This document shows, piece by piece, positions 29,201 through 43,012 of a stretch of 64,000 bases of DNA; the first letter of the stretch is position 1, and the number at the start of each line of letters is the position of its first letter. The position numbers and the translations under genes are program-made. The stretch is from NCBI GenBank assembly GCA_964059195.1, contig CAXKWD010000006.1:178248825-178312824 (forward strand), in the 5' to 3' direction. The notes beneath the pieces were generated by a model. The model did no database searches. It was not told the origin of the DNA and saw only the letters and a list, made by a program, of their open reading frames with translations. The stretch comes from Ectobius pallidus (taxonomy: Eukaryota; Arthropoda; Insecta; Blattodea; Ectobiidae).

Positions 29201-30790
29201 AGAGATAATGAACTTAAATGGACAAACATTGATTGATTTGGACGGAATTCACTATGCAGGGGTTTTCTTGGCCAGGGAACTCGAATCTGAGGTTATTTTT
29301 CCCAGGCGGCGCTTTCTAATCGTGGAATTCACTTCAAAGACGGATTTTTAGCGGTTACATTAATTATTAATGGTTTAGTTTATGCATGTTTCGCATGCAA
29401 GGGTTAATAAATATGATTAAATTATTTTGCTCTTAATTTTTAATCGTCCAATTGATTATCGGGGACCTGCTAGTTATTTGTAAAGATCAGGTTAGGAAAG
29501 ATGTGTTCTGGGACATCTGGTAGTGCCTATTGAGAAGTGTGACTGTCTCTTTGAGTCGCCGCAGAAATTAATTCCACATCTCATTATGCAAAAAAGCCTC
29601 ATCCAAACAAACATCCAGTTGGTGTTGTGATTGGCCGGTGATATTAACAACTTGATCGGAACAGAAATGGTGGCGTTGTTTGCTTTCCTCTCATTAAAAA
29701 TCATACATCTCTCTTTCTCCTTTCCTCTGAAAGAAGACATTTTCATTTGGTTGGCATGGAGACCTGGGATTGGTGAACGTCTTGGGTGGTCCCTCCTCTT
29801 GCGCTGGCCGCTGAGGCGGAGTTGCTCTTCAGTCCACAAGTTGCCATCGCCCAGTGCAAAGTGCAAGTGAAATCATAGTTTGTACTCACAATGGCTTCTT
29901 ACTTGTAGTTATCCAGTGATAAGGCGACGTGTTACTGTGCATGTATTAAAAAAACTAAAGCTACTAATATTTATACACAATTTATCTAAAAAACAAACGG
30001 TACAAATATTTATACACAATTTATCTAAACAACAAAGGTACTAATATTTAAACACACAATTATCTAAAAACAAGAGGTGCAAATATTTAAACACACAATT
30101 ATGTAAAAACAAGAGGTACAAATATTTAAACACACAATTAATCTAAAAAACAAAGGTATTTAAGCACACAATTTATCTAAAATACCAAAGGTATAAATAT
30201 TTCAACACACAATTTGTCTAAAAAACAAAGTTAAAAATATTTAAACACAAATTATCTAAAAAACGACGATAAACATTTTTAAACAGAATTTATGTAAAAC
30301 AACAAACAATCCAAATATTTAAACACAATTTATCTAAAAAAATAAAAGGTCCAAATATTTAAACACAATTTGTCTGATCAACAAAAGGTCCAAATATTTA
30401 TACACAATTTATGTGATCAACAAAAGGTGCAAATATATAAACACATTTTTTTTTTTAAAGGTACAATATTTATACACAATTTATCTAAACAACAAAGGTA
30501 CAAATATTTAAACACACAATTATCTAAAAACAAGAGGTACAAATATTTAAACCCAATTTATCTGGTCAACAAAAGGTGCAAATGTTTAAACACACAATTA
30601 ATCTAAAACACAAAGGTACAAATATTTAAACACACAATTTATCTAAAGAACAAAAGGTCCAAATATTTAAACACAATTTATCTAAAAAACAAAAGGTACA
30701 TAAATTGAAATACACAATTTATCTAAACAATCAAAGGTACAAATATTTAAACACAACTTATCTAAATAAAAGGCACAAATAATTAAACAC

Positions 30791-30823
<33 letters not shown>

Positions 30824-32645
30824 TACAAATATTTAAACACACGGTATTTTAAGTACATCCTACAATGAAATATTAAAGAAATTCTTCACACTGCAGGAAA
30901 CAACAGAACAATACGTATTTAGTGAAATGAATGTCATATTAAAAAAAAAAAAAATCCGAAAATCCATTCGGATATGTAGTGTTCTGCTCTAGGTTTTGTT
31001 TATTCTAGAATACATAGTGTCACTAGGACATTCTATATTCTTTTGACTCTAGTGTTGTGATAGCGATCCTATGTTAAGAAACAACGTTTTCATCAGAGTA
31101 CTTTGTGTGTAGTGTTGACTGTGATTGTGTTTGTAAACCCTGGAACGAATTGACAACGTCAAGCAGCGCCTCTGTGGCAGGATCGCGTAACAGGAAACAG
31201 TAAAATATGAAGCAAAATGGACTGTTAGAAGTGATTTAAGCAGCGAAATAAAGGCGAGGAAAAACAAGTCCATCTGAAGCTATTTAGTGCATTAATAGTT
31301 AAGTTATACGAAAGCCCAATGTGACATCTTTTTACAACCTTAAATATGCTATTGTTGTTTATTAATTGTGTCTTGGCGTTGTATCTGCTTTGTTCCTCAT
31401 GTGGAAGGATAGTCCTACTTTCTCAGGATTAATTTGATTGGTTAGGCCTAATTGCTTTATTATTTCAACCGTACGAAGGTGCAACTAATTGAATGCAAAC
31501 GCCTAAACCCCAAGTGTGCATCCAGGCAAATAACTGTTCTTTTTCATTTTGGACTCTGTTTTTTGAAGTGAAATCAAAAGTTAGAGCTGAAGAACTTGGT
31601 AACAAATTCCGATGTAGCTAACGACTCACCAGAGCTTTGTGTGTTTTCGTAATAAGTAGGCTTACAGCCTGCCATATCCAAATTAGGAATTATTATTATT
31701 ACTAAACACGTGGCAAGTTACAGGTTTGGAAATCTATTGTCAGAAGTTCTCTTTTAGGGCTAAGGAGTTTGTATGAATTTAAATTTGTTTTAGTATTGAA
31801 CTGAGTGTTGTAATGCCCTATATGTACCATGAAGTTATCTTATACAGTGTGAAATAACTACATAAATACAGTCCTAAATGGCTACAGCCCTAAACTGATT
31901 TACAATAGCCTACAAATCATCAACACTTTTTTACAGATCAGTCAAACAACACAGACATAAAGCGTGGAAATAAGGTAAACTTCCATATTGTAGAAAACTT
32001 AATTTAAATAAATGAAAATGTTAAAAAATTAATGAATTTGTTACTACAAATTACAATATAACATTTAACAATGTGAATTTGAACGCCTGTTAATTATAAT
32101 ACAAAAATAATTATTTACAAACATAGAACAGTATGTTATATTTACAACAATAAAATGCACGAGTTAATAATACAATAATGATTTATAAAATCTTAAGTTA
32201 AATTAATTTTAAGATAAAATAATTATTTATGTATTTGCATTTTGCATTTTGCATTTTTATTTTTATTTTTATTAAAGTTTTTATTTTCGTTTTGTAATTG
32301 GTTTGAAAGCTGACATACAATGACCTCTGTAAGCCACTATTCGTACAACACATGGTACACATACATAGTTATACTACCAGAATGAAACAAAACATTGAAT
32401 TATTGTAAGTTACTTGATGTAATTGTAATTGTATGCTCGAAGCCCCCCAGCATTTTGATTGCCTCTCGAGCCGCCACAAACATTAGTATCCGTAACTAAG
32501 GTAAACAAGACATGTTCAGATCTATCAGTTTCTATCAGTAGAAATAATAGACGAAATTACATATTAAGAAGTATACTTGCATTTCCATCTGATACTTTAC
32601 ATAAACATTAATTGTGCAGATGACAGCGTATAATCATTAATTAAT

Positions 32646-32681
<36 letters not shown>

Positions 32682-35600
32682 GGCATAACACATGGTGCTA
32701 CAATAATATTGCATGGCCCACCCTATCCTAAATGTAACGTATCAAATTGTCGATCGCTTCGATTTTGTTAGTCCGCTCTGCTTGTTTCATTTGTTTATAA
32801 TGTTACTGCACGCAGAGACCTGAATTTTTTTCTTCATGGGTTGACGAAGGGGGATCATGATTGTAGGCCTAAATAGGAAAACATTGATCTAATTGAATGA
32901 AACTCACTATGCCTTTTTTCCCCCGGGCATCACACTTTCATCGTCAAATGAAGGCTACCTCAAATCCGGATTGTTACATTTTTAATTATCAATAGTTTAA
33001 ATTGTTCAGTCACATTTAATCTAACATTAATAAACAACAGAAGCTCATTTAGGTTGTAAAAAGGCAAATCTCTCACACAAGGACTATATTTGGGACCATC
33101 ATCTGCAAACACATTCACTGAGCTAATGCCCGGTTTCTACAAACTTGTGAATTACCTTTGGGTAAATTATCCATGGACAAATTAGTTCCATTTCACCCAC
33201 AATGATATAATGAGGAAGGCCTTGGAGTTGTACAGTTAATTTAATTCAGAAGGCTTTGATTCTCATTGTTTAAATTATTATAGAGGTTAAATTTTATCCA
33301 GCCATCCATGAAAGGATAAATTAACCCGACGATTTACCCTTTGAAAGATCTAGCCCGAGTTTGTAGAAACGTTTTTTCTGTCATTTTCATATTTACCCAG
33401 AGGACAATTATCTAGAAACTCGCCACAAGTGTAAGTGATTGCTATCTTTAAATTATTTGTGTTTGTGTGGTGTTATTCTTGTGTAAATTGTGTAAATTCT
33501 GTGCATTGGATAATTTACCCATAGGTAATTCGCGAGTTTATAGAAACCGGCCATAACTCATGAAGACACAGCAGCCTGGACATGGGGAAGCATTGCAAGG
33601 ACAATATTAAATATATTTAAGGGAAGTAGGATTTGCGAGGGATGGTTAGGTGGAGTTAGCACAGAATAGGGTTGAATGGGGTGCTCAATCAGGCTGAATA
33701 CATAGACACCATAGACATCTTCCAAAACACAATAATATAAAATAGTAGCAGTAAAATAATACGAAATATCTATATTAATAAAAGGAAGTGTCTGTCCTCC
33801 GTCTGTCCGTCTGTCCGCGATGCCCAGCGAAATCTACTGAACGCAGAGATCTGAAATTTTATACATAGGCGGGCTAAAGGGTCGGAATATGCACCTCGAA
33901 GCCGGAATTTTAATTTTCGCTTTAGTTCGTGAGTTATGAGTGAAAAACGGGCAGAAAACGTGTATTTATTCCGTTTTCGAAGCATGAGTTTTCAGTAATA
34001 CAAATCAATTACACTAGGCTTTGGCTATTTTTGTCAAACCTTCGACATAAAAGCATCGCGATCTCTTGAATGTTGTAGCTCACGCTGGTCGATTCATTTG
34101 TTTAGAATGTCAAGGCCCGTAGCACCGCCGTCTCGAGAATTACACGATTAATACAGTTTAGAAGGCAGTGGCCCGTAGACATGAAATTTTCAACCTACAC
34201 GGAAGAGGGATAATCAATATAGGCCTAAATATGGTCAAACATTGTTCGATTTGGACGAAACTGACTGTACAGGGGTATTCTGGGCCAAGGAACTCGAATC
34301 TGAGGTCGCTTTTACCAGGCGACGCTATCTAATCGTGGTATGGTGTCCACGTGATTTAGGTGTTAATATAATGATTTAACTATTATGCTCTTAATTTTTA
34401 TTTTTTTTAATAATTATCGCGGGCGAAGCCGCGGGCACATGCTAGTTAATAATATAAGAATGCTAGGCTTGTGAGGAAAAGTTTGTCAGTGTACAATTCA
34501 TTATGATTTAAGCTATGTTTTGTCTGCTGGTCTCTTAATAGGGGAACGAATAAAGCTTTAAAAAGCACACTTTTCAAGTTAATATGAATTGTTCCCAACT
34601 GTGTCAATGCTTGTCTGAAGAAATCCAGATGAGCCCGGGAGTCTGTTAACAAATGATATTAAAATCGAGTTATTTGAACAGCATTTAGATTGTTTTCATG
34701 CCGTCATATGATCAGTGTGGCTGTTTCTTCTAAACAAAACACGATCAGTTAATAAACATCCATTGATTCAAGTATTGGTACCTGAAATATTAGCACACGA
34801 ATTGGCTTACACCGAATTGAAATTGTGTTTTTAATCATTGTGCATTTATATTATTTCAATTTGAGGACAAGTTATGTTGTATAGAATAATGTGTTTCCAT
34901 TCTGTTCACTGGCAGCATATTAACTTAATTGTCGCACGTTGTTGGCTTCTGTGTCCAATAATGACCTGACCTTTTTTCAGGTAAAATCCTATCCTCAAAT
35001 TAATTTTATCAGATAAACGAATGTGATTGGTCTAAGATCCGATGAATTGCTAAACGTTATTGGTCAATATCAAGTGGAATAGTCGTTGAAATTGTTCAAT
35101 GCTAATGGCTAAACCTGACGAATCTCTACAATTGGTGAAGTCACTGCCTAGACCTGATTAGAATATAGAGTGTGTGAACTTGTACTTCGGGTGTCTTGTA
35201 TTTTTAATTCAAGCTGTCTAAAAAACGAATTTCGATAAAGATTGAGTGATAGCGATTTTTAAGTTGTAAGCCGTCGGCAGTTTGCTTCAAAGCACACGCG
35301 CGCTGTTTAAACACTTGGTATGATAATATGTACAGAACAAATGTTGACTTGTTTGAGGAGAGTAAGTTATATATACTTCCCTAATATTGACTGTCTCTCG
35401 TGAGGGACTTGTTTGCTTACAAACCGCTTCCACACTTAACATGTGCCAGAACAGGGAAAATGTCTTTGCGCGGTAGCTCAAATACGCTTAGTCAGATTTC
35501 CACAAAACTTGGTGTACACAGTTATAACGTGCATAAGGAGAACGCTATAGATTTTGGACCAAATCGATTGACCGGTACCAGAGTAAGAGCTAACTCATTC

Positions 35601-38600
35601 ACTGACAATTGTTTTTTCACTTTCAGATGAGCCAGAAACTTGAAATTTGGTACACTTATAACTTTTAGCCTGTAACTGATGGAAATAATAAAAAAAACCC
35701 AGCAGTAATGGATTTTGAGATATCTACAAGTTTGACTTTTTGTCGTTTCTCCATCGATTATAGCTTAGATTGAATATTTTTTTATTTTAAGTAAATGAAT
35801 ATATTTTCCTCCCATTATGTAATTTTTTTACAGTATATAGGGTAGCTACAATCTTAAAAATTGGTAGGAATATTGGCACATACATCAACCATAATCGTGC
35901 AAAATGTGTTTTTTCTAGCTGCCCCCTAGACGTGACTTCATTCTAGATCACCCATTCATTAACATTGGTATTGAGATAGAACTTGTACACATGAAACTTC
36001 ATCTAAAACTCAATAGTTGATAGATATTTAAGCATTCATGAACCACAGATCATTGTCTCTGTTGGACATTACATGAGAATATTATAGGAGAAAAATTCCT
36101 CCTACACTGGGACATGAACCCAGGACCTTTGGCTATTCGCGTCAATGCTCTACCAACTGAGCTAAGCCGGAGCTCAATTCACAACGCCAGATGGAACCTC
36201 TCATAATGACATATGACATAGGCCTAACTTGTCTGTCTGTGAGGTAGACCATTGGGGCAATCAGTCATAGGAGAGAGGTTCCATCTGGCGCTGTGAATCC
36301 GGCTTAGCTCAGTTGGTAGAGCACTGGCGCGAATAGCCAAAGGTCCTGGGTTCAAGTCCCAGTGTCGGAGGAATTTTTCTCCTATAATATTCTCAATAGT
36401 TTATGAAATATGACGTATCAACTCCATCTGGCACTTTTTTATTATATCAGTTTACCTGATTTATTATGGATGCATTTTATTTCTTTAATTAATTACCTTT
36501 CTGATTATTAAATTATCCTTACAGTTTTGTGCTACAAACATCGTAGGGTTGTTTTAAACCGATTTGTTGCATTTGGCAAGGACTTAAACGTCCCCACTGA
36601 CAGTAGGCCTATGAATATATAATAAATCAGCCTATAAATCCCCTTGGGGCAAAGGCCAGCTGGGTATAGCCCTGATCGTAACACTAGATGGGCTAGTTCT
36701 ACTCTTTGCGTAGCATTGTGTTTCTTTGTGCTTGTCATTTTCTTGTGTTTGTTGTTTTTGCATTAAATTTTGTTTTTGTGACTATCCACTACACTTCTCA
36801 GTGCACTTTTCACTGATCCTTTCACTAAACTTTTCCTAATTCCCACCACTTTTTCCTGTCTCTGGCTGCCCTTGACCTTAAGTGAGTTTGCTCGTCTCTT
36901 TTTTCGGTCTTCCCCTAGATCTTTTCCCTTGTTCTGTATGCCCATCTGTTGTCGCTCATTCTAGCTAGATTAGGGTTGCCATATGCCCGGTTTTTCCCGG
37001 ACATATCCTCTTTTTTAGGGTTATAATTTTTGTCCGGGTGGAAATTTTAATTTCGGAAAAATGTCCGGGTTTTCTGAATAGATGCCATTATCAGACTATA
37101 AATACAATAATTTATTTTTACATGAGCCAACAGTCATATAATTAAAAGCAATTCACTTGTAAGGAATTCCATGTCTATGTCTTAAGTAAGAAACCTTTGC
37201 TGAACAAGATAAGACCTACAGAGAAATACGCTTGGTCCAACGAAGGTCAAAGTGCATTAAAAGTGAAAAATCTTAAGGCAACTGTATTTCCACTTGTACT
37301 TAGAGTTGCATGTAGAGTAGGCCTACTGAATGTATTGTCTTTTCAGTCAACATACCAGTACTTGAATGTTATAATTACTTGTTAAATGTAAACTAAATCG
37401 GTTCAGTTACATCTATATTAATAAAAATGAATTTCCAAAATGGTTGTTGCCCCATCACTTGAGAACGGCTCGGCCGATTTGGCTGATTCCTTTTTTGTTG
37501 TGTTCGTAATTGTCAGGACAAGGTTTGTATGAAAGAAAACTTTTGGAAAATCCACGGGAAAAGTCGGAAATGTGAAATGAAGCAGAGTTAGAAAGTTCTG
37601 ATGTCAATTGTTTACATAACGAAAGTATTGTTTACGGTGTTCACATAGGGCTTTGGAAACTGTATTATAATACTGGGCTTTAACAAATTCTGATACTATC
37701 GATAAAATTAATACATTTGTGAAAATAATTCATGAAGAATAAAATCCACGAAAATAAAGCAGTCACATAACTTTCTCTACCCTCGATATGGAAAATATAA
37801 TTTTCTCACTTCACATTTTGATGTAGAATCAATCGTATTGCAGAGTATCGTATTGAAATCGGTCGTATTGCAGGACAGCTTAAGTGTGTGCCAGTGAGTA
37901 TATGCTATATCGGAAGTCTGTAACAAATCCTATCCACTGATACGTCACTCATAGCTGAAGGCTTTGTATTAGTTGAGAAATAGGCCTAGGTATGTTTATC
38001 AGAGGCCCTAAGCATCTAAAAGAAGACAAAATGGGGTGGAACATTTTCAGTCCTACCCGCGCAGTATATTATGTCCCAGGTTTTTGTGAAGGAAAGTATG
38101 AAAGTGATATTGAATTTCTTTTTTACTTCAGCCCCGAAACGGTTGTATGGTAATATGAGAGTGAGAAATACAATTTTCTGTCAAGACAATACAATCATAT
38201 GTAACAGGAATTTCTTTTTCTTCTTATTTGCACTCCTCCCGGGCATGGTGTGTAGAAGCAATGGAATGGAACATTCGACAGCCTCTATGAGCCATAAAAA
38301 GCTATATCTAGCGTTTTCTGAGGGAATAGTCTGAGTGCCATATGTCGTTCTTCCTCATTTCGAATTCTAAATCTCTCTATATATAAAAGGCTTTGTCCTG
38401 ACTGACTGACTGACTGACTGAATGACAGGAATCAACGTACAGCCTAAACTATAACAGATAGAGACTTGGAATTTTGACAGTACCTTCGTTGCATAATGTA
38501 GGTGCTCACTAAGAAAGGATTTTGAAAAATTCTGATTCTAAATGCCAAAAATTAAATGTTTTTGAAAATACTTAATCCCTTTTTACATAGAATTATCAAT

Positions 38601-40841
38601 TCCAAATCACAGAATATATTGTTGCCAAATGGTATCAGATGGGCTTGGAAAAAACAAATGAAATGCACTTTTGACAAATAAGAGAAGTTATCAAAATAAT
38701 TCATGTTATAAATAAATATTACAGAATGAAATCCACTAAAATAATGGAATCACATAACTTTCTCTACCCTGGACATAGAGAAAACAAAACGAGGTATGGT
38801 AATGTGTATATTATTATATTATATCGCACGTTTTTGGAGAGAAAAGTATGAAAGTGATAATGCTTTCTGTTTAATTTAATCCCCAAAACGGCTTTATGGT
38901 AACATAAGAGTGGGAAATTTCCCGCCTCGATATTACAATTTTATGTTACAGGAATTTCTGTTTCTTCTTATTTAAACCTCTACCAGGCTTGCTGTGCACT
39001 GTACAAGCGATGGGATGCAAAATTCTAGATCCTCTAAGAGCCATAAAAACTATATCAAGCGTTTTCTGAGGGAATAGTTTGAGTGTAATAAGTCGTTCTT
39101 CCTATTTCAAATTATAAATGCCTATATAAGGACCTAGAATTTAAAATTGAAAATCCTTCATAAGTTAATTTCCAATTACAAAACACAAAACCCGGGCGAC
39201 GCCGGGTCATTTAAGTTAGTCAAGATATAATATGTTCGTGGATTTTCATCGGTGGAAGCGATCTGGAGTATAACTCTGAGATCGATTACAAAAATAATAC
39301 ATTCCCAATTGGAAAACTTGGCTGACGGTTGATAGAACGACTCGTGCTGTTGTAAGAAAATAACGTTGTACTTCATCTGCAAGTTACAATCATTAAATAT
39401 TAATTTGCACATTTATTCGATAATAATATGGATTTTTTTTATCGCTTCCTGTTAAAATATATTAATTGGAGTCAATTCATATACTTTTTTTTGCACTTTC
39501 TTTGAAACCCGTCAATTGTAGAACACATTGTTACCGACATTTATGTGGGCCGGTAGGCCATGTCGCTTAGAGAAAGTGACCATTTTAAAGGCACCAGCTA
39601 CTTGGGAAGTAATAGGATCTAATGGAAACTTCATAATTGTAGTCTGTATTTAATATAGGCTATATGTAAGTTGATGGGAGTCCGCTAAAAGTTTTCCGGT
39701 GTATAGATTAAAATATAGGTATCGGTTCCATAAATATAATTTAATGAAATAATTAAAGATACATTTTAAAACTAATACGAAAGAATAATTACATTATTGC
39801 TTCTGATTTTTTACCATACGTCTGTTAAAATCGTCATAAATCTCTCTCTCTTTATCTAAGTCGAATGTGTGTTTGTGGGTATGTATGTTTGTTCCTTATA
39901 CAAATCTACATTTCTTTGCCAATTTACTCGGAATTTTGCACACATACCCAGTTAAACCCGGGGAGTAACGCGGTCAACATTAAAATTGAAACAAATCAGT
40001 CCTTCCCTTGAAAATTATATAATTTCTGAGAATGTTATACTGAAAAAAAATGAAATGTTGTTCAGTTCACATGGCAACAGTGAATTGTTTACTGTGATTA
40101 CATAGGGCCTTGGCAACTATATAGCCTAATGCTGAACTTTAACGAATTATGATTCCATTGATGTAATATATTGGCGAAAATAATCACTGAAATTGAAATC
40201 CACGAAAATAAAGCACAGTGCGATGTAGTCACGTAACTTTCTCTACCCTCGACATAAGAAATATTTTCTCACTTCACATTTTGATGTAGAATAAGTTGTA
40301 TTGCAGGGATAACTTAAGTGTGTGAGTATGCTATATCAGAAGTCTGTAAATAATCCTTTCCCCTTATACCTTATCCATAGCTGTAGGCTTTGTATTAGTT
40401 GAGAAATAGGGATGTTTATCATAGGCCATAAGCATGGGGTGGAACATTTTGAGTCCTACGCTCGCAGTATATTATGTCCCGGGTTATAGGGGAGGAACGT
40501 ATGAAAGTGGTACTGCATTTCTCTTTTATTTCAGCCCGAAACGGTTGTATGATAACATGAGAATGAGAAATAAAATGTTCCGTCAAGTCAATACAATCTT
40601 ATTTAATTTATGTTTCTTCTTATTTCAACCCCTCCCAAGCATGATGTGTAGAAGCAACGGAATGCAGCTTTCGACATCCTCTATGAGCCATAAAAAGCTA
40701 TATCTAGCATTTTCTGATGGAACAGTTTGAGTGTGATAAATCTTTTTCTTCATTTCAAGTTCTACATACATAAAGTCCTTCATAAGTTAATTTCAAATTA
40801 AAAAATACAAAGCCCGGGCGACGCCGGGCCTATTCAGCTAG

Positions 40842-40899
<58 letters not shown>

Positions 40900-42956
40900 A
40901 GGTTTGTCCTGACTGACTTAATGAATGACTGAATGACTGACTGACTGACTGAATGACTGACTGACTGACTGAATGACCGACTGGCTGGCTGACTGGCTGA
41001 CAGAGAATCAACGTAGAGCCTAAACTATAATAGGTAGAGACTTGGAATACCTTCGTTTCATAATGTGCACAGTAAGAAAGGATTTTGAAAAAAAAAATTC
41101 ATTTTAAATGTCAAAAATAAAATGTTTTTGAGGATATTTAACCTTTTTACACAGAATTATGAAATCTAAATCACAGTTCCCATGACAACAGTGTATTGTT
41201 GGCAGTGGTCACAGATAGCTTTGGAAATAAATGATAGGCCTACGGGACTTTTACAAATTAGAGAAGCTTTTAATAGAATTCATTGGTGTAAATAAATATT
41301 GAAGAATGAAATCCACGAAAAGAATGTGATGCAGTCACATAACTTTCTCTGCCCTGGACATAGAGAATACCATTTTCTCACTTCACATTTTGAAAATCGA
41401 TAGTCCTTCATAAGTTAATTTCGAATAACAATATACAAAACCCGAGCGACGCCGGGCCCTATAAGCTAGTAATTAATATAATTGAAAATTGCTGTTACCA
41501 ACACATTATAAGTTATTTCCTTTGCTCTATGAATAATAAGGGCTATAAAATAACCTCATTTAGTTATTGTGTAGACAGGTATCGACAAATTTGTCCTCTT
41601 TTTTACTCTTGGCAACCCTAAGCCATATGTACTGTCCATTTCCATTTCTGGTGGCTTTCTAAGTCGAGGATGTCCTTCAGGTTGGTCTTCTTTCTTATTT
41701 CCGTGTCCTTTCTGGTGATGGCAAGTATTTTCCTCTCCATAGCTCTCAGGCAAACCTGGAGCATTTTACTTCCATACATGAGCACTGGTAGTCTTACTTT
41801 TAGGTTATAGGCTCCAAAATTTTTTCCAGGTCATGCTTATTCTTCGCTTAATTTCAGTTGTCTGTCCTAGGTATGTTTATTCTTGTACGCAATGAATCTG
41901 TTTTCCGTTGACATAGATTTGTGCTTCTGTGTGGTTTGTCATTATTTTGTTCGTTGTTAATCCCACTTCTTCACTGACGACTCTATGAATAAAAAGGGGG
42001 CGTAGCTCTAACGAAGAAAACCTCAGACCAATTTCAATAGTCCCAACATTTTCCCAGATAATTGTAAACTTCGTAAAAATTCAACAGAAATTCCGGCAAC
42101 ACAAAATTGTATTGTCTCTATGGAATATTTTATTCCTCACTCTTATGTTACCATACAACCGTTTCGGGACAGAAATGATAAAGAAATTTAATATGACAGC
42201 TGAAAATGCTGTCCCTGCAATACGAACTCTTATTCTACACCAAAAGATGAAGCGAGAGAATTGTATTCTCTATGTCCAGGGTAGAGAAAGTTATGTGACT
42301 GCATCACATTGTGCATTATTTTCGTGGATTTCATTCTTCAAGATAAATAATTTACACCAATGAATATTATTCTATCGTTAGAATCTCTAATTTCTGAAAG
42401 TCCCATTTCATATTTTTCCAAACCCACCTGAGACCACTGCCAACAATACACTGTTGTCATGCGAACTGTACATGGAATGTGATTTGGTTTTGATAATTCT
42501 GTGTAAAAAGGGATTAAGCATTCTCAAAAACATTTAATTTTTGGCATTTAAAACCAAAAATTTTCAAAATCCTTTCTTAGTGAGCACTTTCATTATGAAA
42601 CGAAGGTACTGTCAAAATTCCTAGGCTCTACGTTGATTGTCTGTCAGGACAAAGCCACTTGTGTATGTTTATAGATATAGTCAACGCATTACGTAGAAAT
42701 TAACTAATTAAGTGAAACGGGAATACGCATGCGTTGTACAGTTGCTGTTTGTTTAATGAAAGAAAGCGTTATTTATAAATGTGAAGAATCTAAGAGAAAG
42801 AAATTAGTTTGAAGAAAAGTGAGAACCATTAACGAGGCAGCGTTCCAAGTCGTTGCCCCCTTTCTGTCCCGTTCGTCTGTGACTAAATATTTCTTGATGA
42901 GCGCCTGCTTAATGAGGTATTCCGCCCACAAAACAAAGCGATCCCTCAGTAGTAAC

Positions 42957-43012
<56 letters not shown>

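Larger units (their letters stand above)
36075..36394. repeat. long inverted repeat with tRNA-like arms
   Basis: The left arm 36075-36203 and right arm 36273-36394 are complementary over about 120 bp, with a loop of about 70 bp. Each arm holds a 73-nt tRNA-like sequence pointing outwards, then GGAATTTTTCTCCTATAATA. Between them GAGGTTCCATCTGGCG is also mirrored. Confidence 0.85.

Noticed and set aside
29950..30850. CRISPR-like array
   Set aside because: Units are contiguous, diverged and without spacers, in a eukaryotic intron.
36298..36370. Functional tRNA-Phe(GAA) gene
   Set aside because: Spacing is right but U33 is replaced by C, position 37 is T, the anticodon and acceptor stems have mismatches, and the same sequence sits in a repeated SINE-like unit.
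39841..40841. Autonomous Helitron
   Set aside because: At about 1 kb there is no room for Rep/helicase, and no such motif is present in any copy.
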